NCBI RefSeq assembly: GCF_002078505.1
Contig: NZ_LUAV01000002.1
Coordinates: 69,689-133,688 of the forward strand
Origin: Ensifer aridi
GTDB lineage: Bacteria > Pseudomonadota > Alphaproteobacteria > Rhizobiales > Rhizobiaceae
Length of the DNA: 64,000 bases
Reading direction: 5' to 3'
Shown one piece after another: positions 55,690 through 64,000 of the stretch (position 1 is its first letter; the number at the start of each line of letters is the position of its first letter). The notes under the pieces were generated by a model, which made no database searches, was not told the DNA's origin, and saw only the letters and a list, made by a program, of their open reading frames with translations. The position numbers and the translations under genes were made by a program.

Positions 55690-56595
55690 TCAGCGCTCCT
55701 TCACCCTGTTGAGATACTTGACGTAGATGTTGGTGATCGCGAGCACCATGATCAGCACTATGTAGGCGAGTGCGCAGGACCGGCCGGTCTGCCATTCCTG
55801 AAACGCCATCTTGTAGAGGCGGATCGAGATCACTTCGGTGGTCGGCTGGCTTGTGAGGATGTAGGCGAGGTCGAAAGTCTTGAACGCCTCCATGGTGCGG
55901 AAGATGATCGCGATCATGAGTATCGGTGCCACGAGCGGCAGGGTGATGCGGAAGAAGGTGTAGAAAGGCCCCGCCCGATCGATGGCCGCGGCCTCGTAAA
56001 GATGCCGCGGTACGGCCGAGAGACCGGCGAGCGAGAGCAGCATCACGAAAGGCGACCACATCCAGATGTCGGTGATGGCGACAGCGTAGAGTGCCATGTC
56101 AGGATTCGCCAGCCACTCGAAAGAGCCGAGGCCGAGCGCGTAGTTGATGATGCCGAAGGATGGATCGTAGAGCAGCTTCCAGAAAAGCCCGACCACGGCC
56201 ATCGACAGCATCATCGGCAGCAGAAGCAGTGTCGTGATCAGGCCCTTGAACGGAATCTCACGGTTGAGCAGCATCGCCGTGCCGAAACCGACGACAACCT
56301 GACCGGTAACCGACACGATCACGTATTTCGCCGTAATGGCGAAGTTCGCCCAGATGAAGGGGTCGTTTAGCAGTTCCCGGTAGTTCTGCAGGCCGACGAA
56401 GGTGGCCGGCGCGTTCGTCGAAGCACGAAAGTCGGTGAACGAATAGCCGAGCGAGTAGATCAACGGGAAGATGTTGAAGACGATCAGGAACAGGATCGTC
56501 GGAATAATGAAAAGATTGCGAATTTTGATGTCGCTCAAGCCCCGCGAAGCAGCGCGTGACTTCGAATCCAGCGATGTCATAACCACGGTGGCCAA
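55690..56595 (-). CDS. ABC importer permease (MalF type)
   Basis: The product is 301 residues if it starts at the TTG at 56595, which has a perfect GGAGGAG site 7 bp upstream; the ATG at 56580 (296 residues) lies too far from it. It has six membrane helices and the EAA loop HLYEAAAIDRAGPFYTFFRITLP. It forms the channel with the permease downstream. Confidence 0.9.
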   Translation of the reverse strand: MATVVMTSLDSKSRAASRGLSDIKIRNLFIIPTILFLIVFNIFPLIYSLGYSFTDFRASTNAPATFVGLQNYRELLNDPFIWANFAITAKYVIVSVTGQVVVGFGTAMLLNREIPFKGLITTLLLLPMMLSMAVVGLFWKLLYDPSFGIINYALGLGSFEWLANPDMALYAVAITDIWMWSPFVMLLSLAGLSAVPRHLYEAAAIDRAGPFYTFFRITLPLVAPILMIAIIFRTMEAFKTFDLAYILTSQPTTEVISIRLYKMAFQEWQTGRSCALAYIVLIMVLAITNIYVKYLNRVKER

Positions 56596-56747
56596 TGTGC
56601 TCCTCCTCCGAGAGCCCAACGCCGGGCGCACTTGCGCCATCCTGTTGCGGCATTGCCTGCGCGCGACGCCGCGTCCGCGCGAGTATCGTTCGGTGCCAAG
56701 TCGAAGAAGCGGGAGGGAGCCAGCCCCCTCCCGCGATGTCTTACCCG

Positions 56748-58055
56748 TTAGTGGCGGCCGTACTTCTTGAAGGTCGCGTTCCAGTCCTTGGCGAGAGCGT
56801 CGAGCGCCTCCTTTGCCGTGCCCTGGCCGGCCGTCACATAAGGATAGATGCGTTGGTTCATCTGGATCAGCAGTTCGGCATATTCGGGCGTGGCCCAGAA
56901 GTCCTTCACCTTGAACATCGTCTCATAGAAGGCCTTGTTGTAGGGCGTCGCGTTTTGGAACTCTTCCGACTCCAGCACCTTGGCGCTTGCCGTGTAACCG
57001 CCGAGTTCGGCCCAGCGCTTCTGCGTCTCGTCCTTGATGAACCACTCGAGGAATTTCATCGCCTCTTCCTTGTTTTCGGAATAGGAGACGATGGAAATGC
57101 CCTGGCCGCCGAGCGCGGCATACTGGTGGCCCTCCGGGCCGGCCGGGTTGGCGAAGAAGCCGGTGACCTTCGCGTTCGGGTTCGATGCTTCATTGACCAG
57201 CGCCGGGAAGAAGGCGAAGTAGTTCATGCTCATCGCTGCCAGGTTTTCGGTGATCGCCTGGTTGTTCTCGACGAAGAAGGACTTGGCCCAGCCAGGAGGG
57301 GTGAAACCGTAAAGCTCGCGGTAGGTTTCCAGAGCCTTGACGTTCTTCTCCGAGTTGATGATCCCGTCGACCTTGTAGGTGCTGTAGTCGCCGAGTTCTC
57401 CGCCGAAAGAGAAGATGGCGTTCTCTACACCCATTACGAGACCGTCATAGGAGTTGTCGGTGTAGATCGCGATGCCGTAGCGCTTCTGGTCCGGACGATG
57501 GAAGAACTCGGCGATATCGCGCAACTGCTTCCAATCCTTCGGCGGGGCGAGGTCATAGCCATACTTCGCCTTGAAGGCTTCCATCTCCTTCGGGTCCTCG
57601 AACCAATCCTTGCGGTAGGACCAACCGACCGCATCGCCCTCGGCCGGGATCGACCAGTACTTGCCGGAGTTCGCAGGATACTCCGAGTAGTACTTCACAG
57701 TGGCAGGAGCCATCACCTCGTTTAGCTTGTGCTTGTTGAAGAACTCGGTGAGGTCGACGTAGTGGCCGGCCTCCGATGCGGCGCCGATCCATTGTGAGTC
57801 GCCGACGACCATGTCATAGGCCGAGCCCTTGGCGTTGAATTCGGTGAAGGCCTTCGTCTGGAAATCCGCCCAAGGGGTCGTTTCGACGGTGATCTTCACG
57901 CCGGTCTCGGCCTCGTATTCGTTTACAAGCTCCTGGAGATAATTGGCCGGGTCCCATTCGGCCCAGAAAATCGTCAGTTCTTGCGACTGCGCGGATGTCC
58001 CGCAGGCAAACATAAAACTGATACCGGCCATCAGGCCGGCCACTGTCTTGCGCAT
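56748..58055 (-). CDS. ABC importer substrate-binding protein
   Basis: The product is 435 residues. A signal peptide (AGISFMFACGTSAQS) is followed by a family 1 binding protein (LTIFWAEWDPANYLQELVNEYEAETGVKITVE). It is the first gene of the importer operon and is followed by a 150-bp gap before the permease. Aromatic residues (WADF, WSIPAEGDAVGWSYRKDWF) are plentiful, as in polyol and sugar-binding proteins. The ligand may be a polyol, sugar or sugar acid used by the nearby epimerase and dehydratase genes (inference). Confidence 0.93.
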   Translation of the reverse strand: MRKTVAGLMAGISFMFACGTSAQSQELTIFWAEWDPANYLQELVNEYEAETGVKITVETTPWADFQTKAFTEFNAKGSAYDMVVGDSQWIGAASEAGHYVDLTEFFNKHKLNEVMAPATVKYYSEYPANSGKYWSIPAEGDAVGWSYRKDWFEDPKEMEAFKAKYGYDLAPPKDWKQLRDIAEFFHRPDQKRYGIAIYTDNSYDGLVMGVENAIFSFGGELGDYSTYKVDGIINSEKNVKALETYRELYGFTPPGWAKSFFVENNQAITENLAAMSMNYFAFFPALVNEASNPNAKVTGFFANPAGPEGHQYAALGGQGISIVSYSENKEEAMKFLEWFIKDETQKRWAELGGYTASAKVLESEEFQNATPYNKAFYETMFKVKDFWATPEYAELLIQMNQRIYPYVTAGQGTAKEALDALAKDWNATFKKYGRH

Positions 58056-58207
58056 AATATTTCCTCCCCTTTTTTGTACACGCCACCCGCCTTACCGCGG
58101 CGGTCCGTCTGTCAAATCCTCCTGATTGGCGCTTCCGCGGGCGGGTCCTCCTCGACCCCTCGTGCCTCGTGTCAGATCTCAAGCCTAACGGGCCGCAGCA
58201 CCAATCT

Positions 58208-58384
58208 GGTATTACCAAAGCTAGCGAGCGTCAAGGTCCCTGCCTCGTTGTCTTTTGCTGCAGATCACCGCTTGCAAGGCCGCGATCATACCGTACTTAG
58301 CTTGGCATGCTTGCCGGCAGTTCAATTACGGAAGAGCTGTCAACGAGCCGCCATACATGCGTGTCAGTCAAATTGGTCAAACCA
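58208..58384. promoter_or_regulatory. Two FCD/GntR-type operators upstream of the importer operon
   Basis: TGGTATTACCA (58208-58218) and TGGTCAAACCA (58374-58384) are full matches to TGGTnnnACCA. The spacing of 166 bp is close to that of the pair before the epimerases (156 bp). The gap 58056-58416 otherwise shows nothing that I can support. Confidence 0.62.
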
Positions 58385-58416
58385 GTTTTCCGGAGGTGGG
58401 CCGAGAGTGGGCGTTG

Positions 58417-59058
58417 TCATCCCGTGGTTTGTGCCTCCCGGATCGCCGCCTCGACCAAGGCCGCCGCCGCCCATTCTGCAACGGACTGCGCGCGTTCGGC
58501 CGAGAGGCCCCAAATATCCTTGAGTACGACCAGCACCTCCACACCGAAAACCAGCGAGAGCGCCTGAGCGAGCTGCTCGCGGGCCTCAGTGGACACCCTG
58601 CCCTCGAGTGGTACGGTGACCTGTCGCAGGAGTTCGACGCGGTGGCCGCGCGTGAGCTGTGGTTCGTTACCAAGCGTGCCGGCCTGGCGCTGCGCCCACT
58701 GGTCGAGCGAGAGCTTCAGCGCCGCCTTGAAGGTCGCCTCGAATTCGTCGATGCGCGGCATGGCGGTCGCGAGCAGATCGGCAACGCGGATGAGCGCATC
58801 GGGCGCTTCGGAACGCCAGTCGAGGATCGGGCCGAGCGCCTCGTCCACCACCGCATGAACCAGCGCCGCCTGGCTCGGAAAGTAACGATAGGCCGTGGCG
58901 CGCGAAACTTCGGCGGCTTCCGCGACCTCACTTACCGAGGGCGTGATACCGGACTGCATCAGCCGTGTGGCGGTCTCCAGCATGAGTTTGCGTGTGCGGG
59001 CTCGGGGCCCGCGCTCGACGCGTACGGCGGATTCGTTCTGTTGACGTGAGACATCCAT
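58417..59058 (-). CDS. TetR-family transcriptional regulator
   Basis: The product is 213 residues from the ATG at 59058 (MDVSRQQNE); the longer frame overlaps the Tm-1-like gene. The DNA-binding part is residues 22-68: [16 protein letters not shown], then the helix-turn-helix [19 protein letters not shown]. It is divergent from the Tm-1-like gene. An 18-bp palindrome lies 7 bp before its start, so it likely represses itself and the divergent operon. Confidence 0.9.
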   Translation of the reverse strand: MDVSRQQNESAVRVERGPRARTRKLMLETATRLMQSGITPSVSEVAEAAEVSRATAYRYFPSQAALVHAVVDEALGPILDWRSEAPDALIRVADLLATAMPRIDEFEATFKAALKLSLDQWAQRQAGTLGNEPQLTRGHRVELLRQVTVPLEGRVSTEAREQLAQALSLVFGVEVLVVLKDIWGLSAERAQSVAEWAAAALVEAAIREAQTTG

Positions 59059-59064
59059 ATCTTT

Positions 59065-59082
59065 ATGATACGTACATCTCAT
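59065..59082. promoter_or_regulatory. TetR-type operator between the divergent TetR and Tm-1-like genes
   Basis: ATGATACGTACATCTCAT is an 18-bp imperfect palindrome with ATGA/TCAT ends and a GTAC centre. It lies 7 bp before the tetR start and 82 bp before the Tm-1-like start, where a repressor could block both promoters. Confidence 0.6.
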
Positions 59083-59163
59083 AAATTTGCAAGAGCCGGC
59101 AAATCGGCCGGCATGAGGCGGCTTTTCAAGGCAGAGGAGGGCCAGAGCCGCCAGGGAGGAGAG

Positions 59164-60360
59164 ATGAAACGCATCTACGTCGTCGGCACCGCCGACACGA
59201 AGGGGGAGGAACTCGCTTATCTTGCTTCCCGCATCGAGGCGGCGGGCGGCCGGCCTGTTCTGGTCGATGTCGGCACGCGTCGTCCCACCATCACGGTCGA
59301 CATCTCCGCCGAAACCGTGGCCGCCGCGCATCCGGACGGTGCCGCCACGGTGCTTTCGGGCGAAGATCGGGGGACGGCGGTCGCGGCGATGGGCGAGGCC
59401 TTCGCGCGCTTTCTTCCCGAACGCGCAGACGTCGCCGGCGTCGTGGGCATCGGTGGTGGCGGCGGGACGTCGATCATCACCGCCGGCATGCGTGGGCTGC
59501 CGCTCGGGCTACCGAAGGTCATGGTCTCGACGCTCGCATCCGGCGACGTAGCACCTTATGTCGACGTCTCCGACATCATCATGATGCCGTCGGTCACCGA
59601 TATGGCTGGGCTCAACCGTGTGAGCCGCGTGATCCTGCAAAACGCGGCCGAAGCGATTACCGCCATGGCTCACCGGCCGGCGAAGGAAACGGCCTCGAAG
59701 CCCGCTCTCGGCCTTACCATGTTCGGCGTGACGACGTCTTGTGTGACTGCCATCGTCGAGCGGCTCAAAGCCGACCATGACTGTATGGTCTTCCACGCCA
59801 CAGGTACCGGCGGACGCACGATGGAGAAGCTTGCAGACAGCGGGCTTCTTTCGGGCGTGCTCGACATGACGACGACCGAGGTCTGCGATCTTCTCTTCGG
59901 CGGCGTGCTGCCGGCAACGGAGGATCGTTTCGGCGCAATTGCGCGCACCGAACTGCCCTATGTCGGCTCTGTCGGGGCATTGGATATGGTGAATTTCTGG
60001 GCGGCCGAGACGGTGCCGGAGCGTTATGCCGGTCGGCTCCTATACCGCCACAACCCGAACGTCACGCTCATGCGCACGTCGGCGGAGGAGTGCGCCGCCA
60101 TCGGAAGGTGGATTGGCGCAAAGCTGAACCTCTGCAAAGGCCCGCTCCGGTTCCTGATCCCGGAGAGAGGCGTGTCGGCGCTCGATATCGAGGGCGGCGC
60201 CTTCTTCGATCCTGCGGCGGATGCGGCGCTCTTCGAGGCGCTGGAGGCCACCGTCGAAACAACCGACGCGCGCCGCATCGAACGGCTTCCGCTCCACATC
60301 AACGATCCGCAGTTCGCGGAGGCCGCAGTCGCCGCCTACCGAGATATCGCCAACCCCTGA
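59164..60360 (+). CDS. Tm-1-like ATP-binding domain protein (UPF0261)
   Basis: The product is 398 residues from the ATG at 59164 behind GGAGGAG. It starts [19 protein letters not shown] and has the glycine-rich [13 protein letters not shown] stretch of the family. It matches the N-terminal half of the plant Tm-1 protein, which binds ATP and inhibits tobamovirus replication. The role of the bacterial form is unknown. The next gene, 11 bp downstream, encodes the other half of Tm-1 as a separate protein. Confidence 0.9.
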   Translation: MKRIYVVGTADTKGEELAYLASRIEAAGGRPVLVDVGTRRPTITVDISAETVAAAHPDGAATVLSGEDRGTAVAAMGEAFARFLPERADVAGVVGIGGGGGTSIITAGMRGLPLGLPKVMVSTLASGDVAPYVDVSDIIMMPSVTDMAGLNRVSRVILQNAAEAITAMAHRPAKETASKPALGLTMFGVTTSCVTAIVERLKADHDCMVFHATGTGGRTMEKLADSGLLSGVLDMTTTEVCDLLFGGVLPATEDRFGAIARTELPYVGSVGALDMVNFWAAETVPERYAGRLLYRHNPNVTLMRTSAEECAAIGRWIGAKLNLCKGPLRFLIPERGVSALDIEGGAFFDPAADAALFEALEATVETTDARRIERLPLHINDPQFAEAAVAAYRDIANP

Positions 60361-60371
60361 AAGAGACGCCG

Positions 60372-61214
60372 ATGCCAGCAATCCCCCGCAAGACCATTCT
60401 TGAAAAGTTCCATGGCATGATCGCCGCCGGCAAGCCGATCATCGGAGGCGGGGCCGGCACGGGGATTTCGGCCAAGGCCGAGGAGGCGGGCGGCATCGAC
60501 CTCATCATCATCTATAACTCCGGCCGTTACCGAATGGCGGGCCGCGGCTCGGCGGCTGGTCTGCTCGCCTACGGAAACGCCAATGAGATCGTGAAGGAAA
60601 TGGCATTGGAGGTGCTGCCGGTCGTGAAGGCGACACCGGTACTCGCCGGCGTCAATGGCACCGACCCATTCGTGTTCATGCCGCAGTTTCTTGCGGAATT
60701 GAAGGCTATGGGCTTTTCCGGCGTACAGAATTTCCCGACCATTGGCCTCTTCGACGGACGGATCCGGCAGAGCTTCGAGGAGACCGGCATGGGCTACGGT
60801 CTCGAGGTGGACATGATCGCCGAAGCCCACCGGCTCGACCTGCTGACGACGCCCTATGTCTTCAACGAGGAAGAAGCGATTGCGATGACCAAGGCCGGTG
60901 CAGACATCGTCGTCGCTCATATGGGCGTTACTACGGGAGGCGCGATCGGCGCCACGTCCGCGGTGTCGCTCGACGACTGCGTGAGCGAAATCGACGCGAT
61001 AGCGGCGGCCGCACGCTCGGTACGGAAGGACGTCATCGTGCTTTGTCACGGGGGACCGATTTCGATGCCGGAGGATGCACGCTACATCCTGGATCGTTGC
61101 CCAGCCTGCAATGGCTTTTATGGCGCAAGTTCCATGGAACGCCTGCCGGCCGAGGTGGCGATCCGCAAGCAGACGGAAGACTTCAAGGCGCTTGCCATCA
61201 GCACGGTGGTTTGA
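60372..61214 (+). CDS. PEP-hydrolase-like TIM-barrel protein (second half of Tm-1)
   Basis: The product is 280 residues from the ATG at 60372, which follows the previous stop by 11 bp. The start [37 protein letters not shown] (residues 5-41) and the [25 protein letters not shown] segment are typical of the phosphoenolpyruvate-hydrolase-like family. In plant Tm-1 this domain is fused behind the UPF0261 domain. The reaction is not established. Confidence 0.9.
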   Translation: MPAIPRKTILEKFHGMIAAGKPIIGGGAGTGISAKAEEAGGIDLIIIYNSGRYRMAGRGSAAGLLAYGNANEIVKEMALEVLPVVKATPVLAGVNGTDPFVFMPQFLAELKAMGFSGVQNFPTIGLFDGRIRQSFEETGMGYGLEVDMIAEAHRLDLLTTPYVFNEEEAIAMTKAGADIVVAHMGVTTGGAIGATSAVSLDDCVSEIDAIAAAARSVRKDVIVLCHGGPISMPEDARYILDRCPACNGFYGASSMERLPAEVAIRKQTEDFKALAISTVV

Positions 61215-61244
61215 AGCCAGCAAGATGCGGGAGGAGGCCGCGGC

Positions 61245-61658
61245 ATGGCAAAGGATAAATATTTTCTCTACCCGAAGGATGTCGACAGCTTCGGCTTCGA
61301 CTGGGGCCGCCTCGCACTGACGGTCGCGCCGGAGGTGAACGGGGCCGAGCGCTTCTCGGGTGGTGTGGTCGACTTGCCGAGCGGCGAGGGGCATGCGCGT
61401 CACAATCATCCGGGCGCGGAAGAGATCATCTTCGTCATCTCGGGCGAGGGCGAACAAATGGTGGAGGACGAGAACGGCAATCCGGTGACTGAGAAGGTCG
61501 GGCCCGGTTGCACAATCTATGTACCGGAGAGCCGGTTCCACTCGACGAAGAACACGGGATCCGGCCCGATGCAGCTCTTCGTGGTCTATTCGCCGGCCGG
61601 GCCCGAGCGTGCGCTTCGGGATCTGCCGGATTTCCGATTAATCCCGGCTGGCGCCTGA
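61245..61658 (+). CDS. Cupin-domain protein
   Basis: The product is 137 residues, one cupin barrel. Motif 1 reads GHARHNHPGAEEIIFVISGEG, with two metal-binding histidines and a Glu; motif 2 is PGCTIYVPESRFHSTKN, with the third histidine. It probably binds a divalent metal and acts on, or stores, a small acid. It is the third gene of the operon. Confidence 0.88.
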   Translation: MAKDKYFLYPKDVDSFGFDWGRLALTVAPEVNGAERFSGGVVDLPSGEGHARHNHPGAEEIIFVISGEGEQMVEDENGNPVTEKVGPGCTIYVPESRFHSTKNTGSGPMQLFVVYSPAGPERALRDLPDFRLIPAGA

Positions 61659-61690
61659 GGCGCGCGGCAACGGCTTTTAGGAGAAAACCC

Positions 61691-62929
61691 GTGAACATTA
61701 GTCCAAGCGAAGCGCGGGCGGTGGAACCGCCTTTCGATGCGGCTAAACTCGACAGGCTGATGGAGGAGGCGGGTATCGACGTGCTGCTCGCCACCTCCAA
61801 GCACAATACGCAGTACCTGCTCGGTGGCTACAAGTTCATCTTCTTCGCCGCAATGGATGCGATCGGCCACAGCCGTTATCTGCCGATCGTCGTTTATGAG
61901 AAGGGCTCACCCGACCACTCAGCCTATGTTGGCAACCGGATGGAGGGAGGTGAGCACCAGAACAACCCGTTCTGGACACCCGCCGTCCATACGGCGACCT
62001 GGGGTACGCTCGATGCGGCAGCGCTTGCCGTCGAGCACCTGAAGAAGATCGGTAAGGCGGGTGCTCGCATCGGCATCGAGCCGCCCTTTCTGCCGTCGGA
62101 TGCGCGGGATCTGCTGGCTTCTCGCCTTGAAGTTGCGCGTTTCGTGGATGCGACGCACACGCTGGAGCGATTGCGGGCGATCAAGGCGCCGCAGGAACTG
62201 CAGAAGCTCAAGCTTGCGTCCGAACTGATCACTGATTCCATGCTTGCCACGATCGCGGCAGCACGGGAGGGGTCCACTAAGATCGAGATCATTGAGCGGC
62301 TCCGGCGAGAGGAGACCAATCGCGGCCTGCATTTCGAGTATTGCCTGCTGACCCTCGGCTCTAGTCACAACCGTGCGGCCTCGCCGCAGGCGTGGGCGAA
62401 GGGCGAGGTGCTTTCGATCGATTCCGGGGGCAATTATCACGGGTATATCGGGGACCTTTGCCGCATGGGCGTGCTCGGCGAACCCGATGCGGAGCTCGAG
62501 GATCTGTTAGCTGAAGTCGAGTCGATCCAGCAGGCGGCCTTCGCCAAGGTCAAGGCCGGCGCTCAAGCCAGTGAGATGATTACGGCGGCGGAAAAGATGC
62601 TGAAAAGCTCGCCCTCGGCCGCCTTTACCGACTTCTTCTGCCACGGCATGGGTCTCATCAGCCACGAAGCACCTTTCCTGATGACCAACCACCCGGTCGC
62701 CTACGAAGGCGTCGACGCGGATCGCCCCCTGGAGGCGGGCATGGTCATTTCCGTCGAGACGACGATGCTTCACCCGAAGCGCGGTTTCATCAAGCTCGAG
62801 GACACGCTCGCCGTCACGAAGGACGGATACGAGATGTTCGGCAACAGAGGGCGCGGCTGGAACCCCGGGCGCTATAGCAGCGGCGGCGAAAACTCCTGCG
62901 GGAAGACGGAGCCCGGCGCAGGATCGTGA
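61691..62929 (+). CDS. M24-family (aminopeptidase P/creatinase-fold) protein
   Basis: The product is 412 residues. The start is a GTG at 61691 with AGGAG upstream. The five M24 metal ligands can be placed: D244 (SIDSGG), D255 (IGDLCR), His in FCHGMGLISHE, Glu in ISVETTM, and Glu in KLEDTL. The N-terminal domain is creatinase-like. This fold contains peptidases, creatinase and lyases, so the reaction cannot be fixed; the operon suggests a small metabolite. Confidence 0.88.
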   Translation: MNISPSEARAVEPPFDAAKLDRLMEEAGIDVLLATSKHNTQYLLGGYKFIFFAAMDAIGHSRYLPIVVYEKGSPDHSAYVGNRMEGGEHQNNPFWTPAVHTATWGTLDAAALAVEHLKKIGKAGARIGIEPPFLPSDARDLLASRLEVARFVDATHTLERLRAIKAPQELQKLKLASELITDSMLATIAAAREGSTKIEIIERLRREETNRGLHFEYCLLTLGSSHNRAASPQAWAKGEVLSIDSGGNYHGYIGDLCRMGVLGEPDAELEDLLAEVESIQQAAFAKVKAGAQASEMITAAEKMLKSSPSAAFTDFFCHGMGLISHEAPFLMTNHPVAYEGVDADRPLEAGMVISVETTMLHPKRGFIKLEDTLAVTKDGYEMFGNRGRGWNPGRYSSGGENSCGKTEPGAGS

Positions 62930-62946
62930 GCCGGGCTCGCAGTCCA

Positions 62947-63540
62947 TCAGTTGTGGTAGATCTCGGTGCCGAGAACCTTAAGGCACTCCCGCATGAAGGC
63001 GGCAAGGGCCGTCCAGCCCTTTGCCGATACCATCGTGCCGTCGACATAGGCCTCGGTGGGGGAGAGGTCGATATAGGTACCGCCAGCCAGCGTGACTTCC
63101 GGCTCGCATGCGCCGAGAGCGCCGACCTTCTTGCCGCGCACGACACCGTCGACGGCGATCAGAATTTGTACGCCGTGGCAGATCGTGAAGATCGGCTTCT
63201 GCTTTTCGTGGAAATGCCGCACGATGGCCTGCACGCGTTTGTCGGTGCGGATGTATTCCGGTCCGCGGCCGCCGGCGCAGTAGACGGCGTGATACTCGTC
63301 GAGTTGAGCTTCTGCTTCCGCGAACGTCTTGTTGATGACGACATTATGGCCGAGTTTCTCGGTGTAGGTCTGGTCGCCTTCGAAGTCGTGCAGGGACGTC
63401 CGCAGGATGTCGCCGGCCTTCTTGTCCGGGCAGACGATGTGGACCGTATGACCGACGGCCTCCATGGCCTGCTGGAACACGAAGATTTCGTATTCTTCGG
63501 TGAAATCACCGGTAAGCATGAGAATCCGCTTGCCTGGCAT
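62947..63540 (-). CDS. DJ-1/PfpI-family protein
   Basis: The product is 197 residues. The nucleophile elbow is TICHGVQ with C121 and H122, and E95 in GRGPEY lies close by in the fold, as in PfpI-type hydrolases and glyoxalase-III-like enzymes. It is convergent with the M24 gene (18 bp gap) and 27 bp downstream of the FCD regulator gene on the same strand, so the two form an operon. Confidence 0.88.
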   Translation of the reverse strand: MPGKRILMLTGDFTEEYEIFVFQQAMEAVGHTVHIVCPDKKAGDILRTSLHDFEGDQTYTEKLGHNVVINKTFAEAEAQLDEYHAVYCAGGRGPEYIRTDKRVQAIVRHFHEKQKPIFTICHGVQILIAVDGVVRGKKVGALGACEPEVTLAGGTYIDLSPTEAYVDGTMVSAKGWTALAAFMRECLKVLGTEIYHN

Positions 63541-63567
63541 AGTTTTCTCCTCCTCGTCGTTGAAATC

Positions 63568-64000
63568 TCATTCGAAGGCCGGCAGAAGCCGGTCGCGCGA
63601 ATGCTCGATGTGCAGTTGCATCGCCCTTGCAGCAGCGACCGCGTCGCCGGCGGCGAATGCGTCGAGCAGGGCCTGGTGTTCGTCGAGCGCCTCCTCGGTG
63701 ACGCGCCAGTGAAACATGAGGCGGAAGATGTGAAAGTGTGCGTGCTGGAAACTCAGTATTTCCCGAATGAGTTCGTTGCCGGCGAGTTCCATGATGCGGT
63801 CGTGGAAAATCGCATCCTGACGGGCAAAGGTGGCATAGTGCACGCGTTCGTCCTGGCCATCACGCTTTGCCATGACGCCTGCGGCCTCCTGCAAGATCGC
63901 AAGCTTTTCATCGTCCATGGCGGTGGCCGCCTTTGCCGCGCCATCAGGCTCGAGCAGGAGGCGGAGCTGATAAAGCTCGTCAAACCGCCGGCGCGTTATT
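63568..64000 (-). CDS. FCD-type GntR transcriptional regulator, partial
   Basis: The frame stays open to the window edge, so the DNA-binding N-terminus lies outside. The visible 144 residues are an FCD domain: RRRFDELYQLRLLLEP at the edge, then DAIFHDRIMELAGN with Asp and His ligands, DEHQALLDAF and MQLHIEHSRDRL with further histidines. It is the first visible gene of the leftward regulator-PfpI pair. Confidence 0.87.
   Translation of the reverse strand, partial: ITRRRFDELYQLRLLLEPDGAAKAATAMDDEKLAILQEAAGVMAKRDGQDERVHYATFARQDAIFHDRIMELAGNELIREILSFQHAHFHIFRLMFHWRVTEEALDEHQALLDAFAAGDAVAAARAMQLHIEHSRDRLLPAFE

Noticed and set aside
58255..59049. 264-codon plus-strand frame opposite the TetR gene
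   Set aside because: The minus-strand frame has a clear TetR helix-turn-helix; the plus-strand frame has no domain.
61245..62929. Cupin and M24 proteins as DMSP lyases (DddQ/L/W and DddP types)
   Set aside because: The folds agree, but I see no specific lyase residues and the neighbours do not suggest DMSP use.
46930..64000. Integrated genetic element with attachment repeats at tRNA-Ser
   Set aside because: I found no integrase, phage or transposase gene and no visible second copy of the tRNA end inside the window.

Overview
This window reads as about 64 kb of chromosome from a fast-growing rhizobium, most likely Sinorhizobium (Ensifer). The reasons are the high GC content, the gene order polA / intergenic small RNA / marR (the known setting of the rhizobial alpha-r9 RNA), the smeR-smeB-smeA efflux locus next to an amino-sugar cluster, and several families of palindromic intergenic repeats typical of this genus. 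I see no insertion sequence, phage, integrase or CRISPR array. The assignment rests on remembered gene order and motifs, not on a database search.

Positions 1 to about 24 kb are core chromosome. They hold a partial P-loop protein, an SH3 protein, a 2-hydroxyacid dehydrogenase, an ArsR/SRPBCC pair with two strong palindromes upstream, recF-moeB-GNAT, a DUF1326-DUF2182 pair with a methionine-rich segment, dnaK and dnaJ (dnaK behind a clear RpoH-type promoter), a class A penicillin-binding protein, a small RNA with three CCUCCUCCC loops, an EamA permease, a YbhN-like membrane protein, an M20 peptidase, marR, the alpha-r9 RNA, polA and purU. The PolA proofreading domain lacks two of its four metal-binding aspartates.

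Positions 24 to 47 kb begin with the smeAB efflux pump and its TetR regulator. Next comes a two-armed amino-sugar system. The leftward arm is murQ, a sugar ABC transporter and an oxidoreductase. The rightward arm is a BadF-type kinase, a GntR regulator, a SIS-domain deaminase and nagA. A third, convergent operon holds an amidase, a ROK kinase and cutC. Together they form a full route for imported MurNAc/GlcNAc: kinase, MurQ etherase, NagA deacetylase, deaminase, then fructose-6-phosphate. A CysZ-like protein, slyX, a BMP-family binding protein, msrA and tRNA-Ser(GGA) complete this part.

Positions 47 to 64 kb, right of the tRNA gene, look like an accessory catabolic region. It contains two divergent sugar epimerases, an enolase-superfamily dehydratase, an FCD-type GntR regulator, a hydroxyacid dehydrogenase, and an ABC importer built like the rhizobial glycerol system (binding protein, two permeases, a 67-residue membrane protein and two ATPases). 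TGGTnnnACCA palindromes stand in front of both the epimerases and the importer, so the two halves are probably one regulon. A TetR gene then diverges from an uncharacterised operon: a Tm-1-like protein, a PEP-hydrolase-like TIM barrel, a cupin and an M24 protein. A DJ-1/PfpI protein and a second FCD regulator (cut by the window end) face it. The first two encode separately the two halves of the plant Tm-1 protein, and this operon is the best candidate for an undescribed system.
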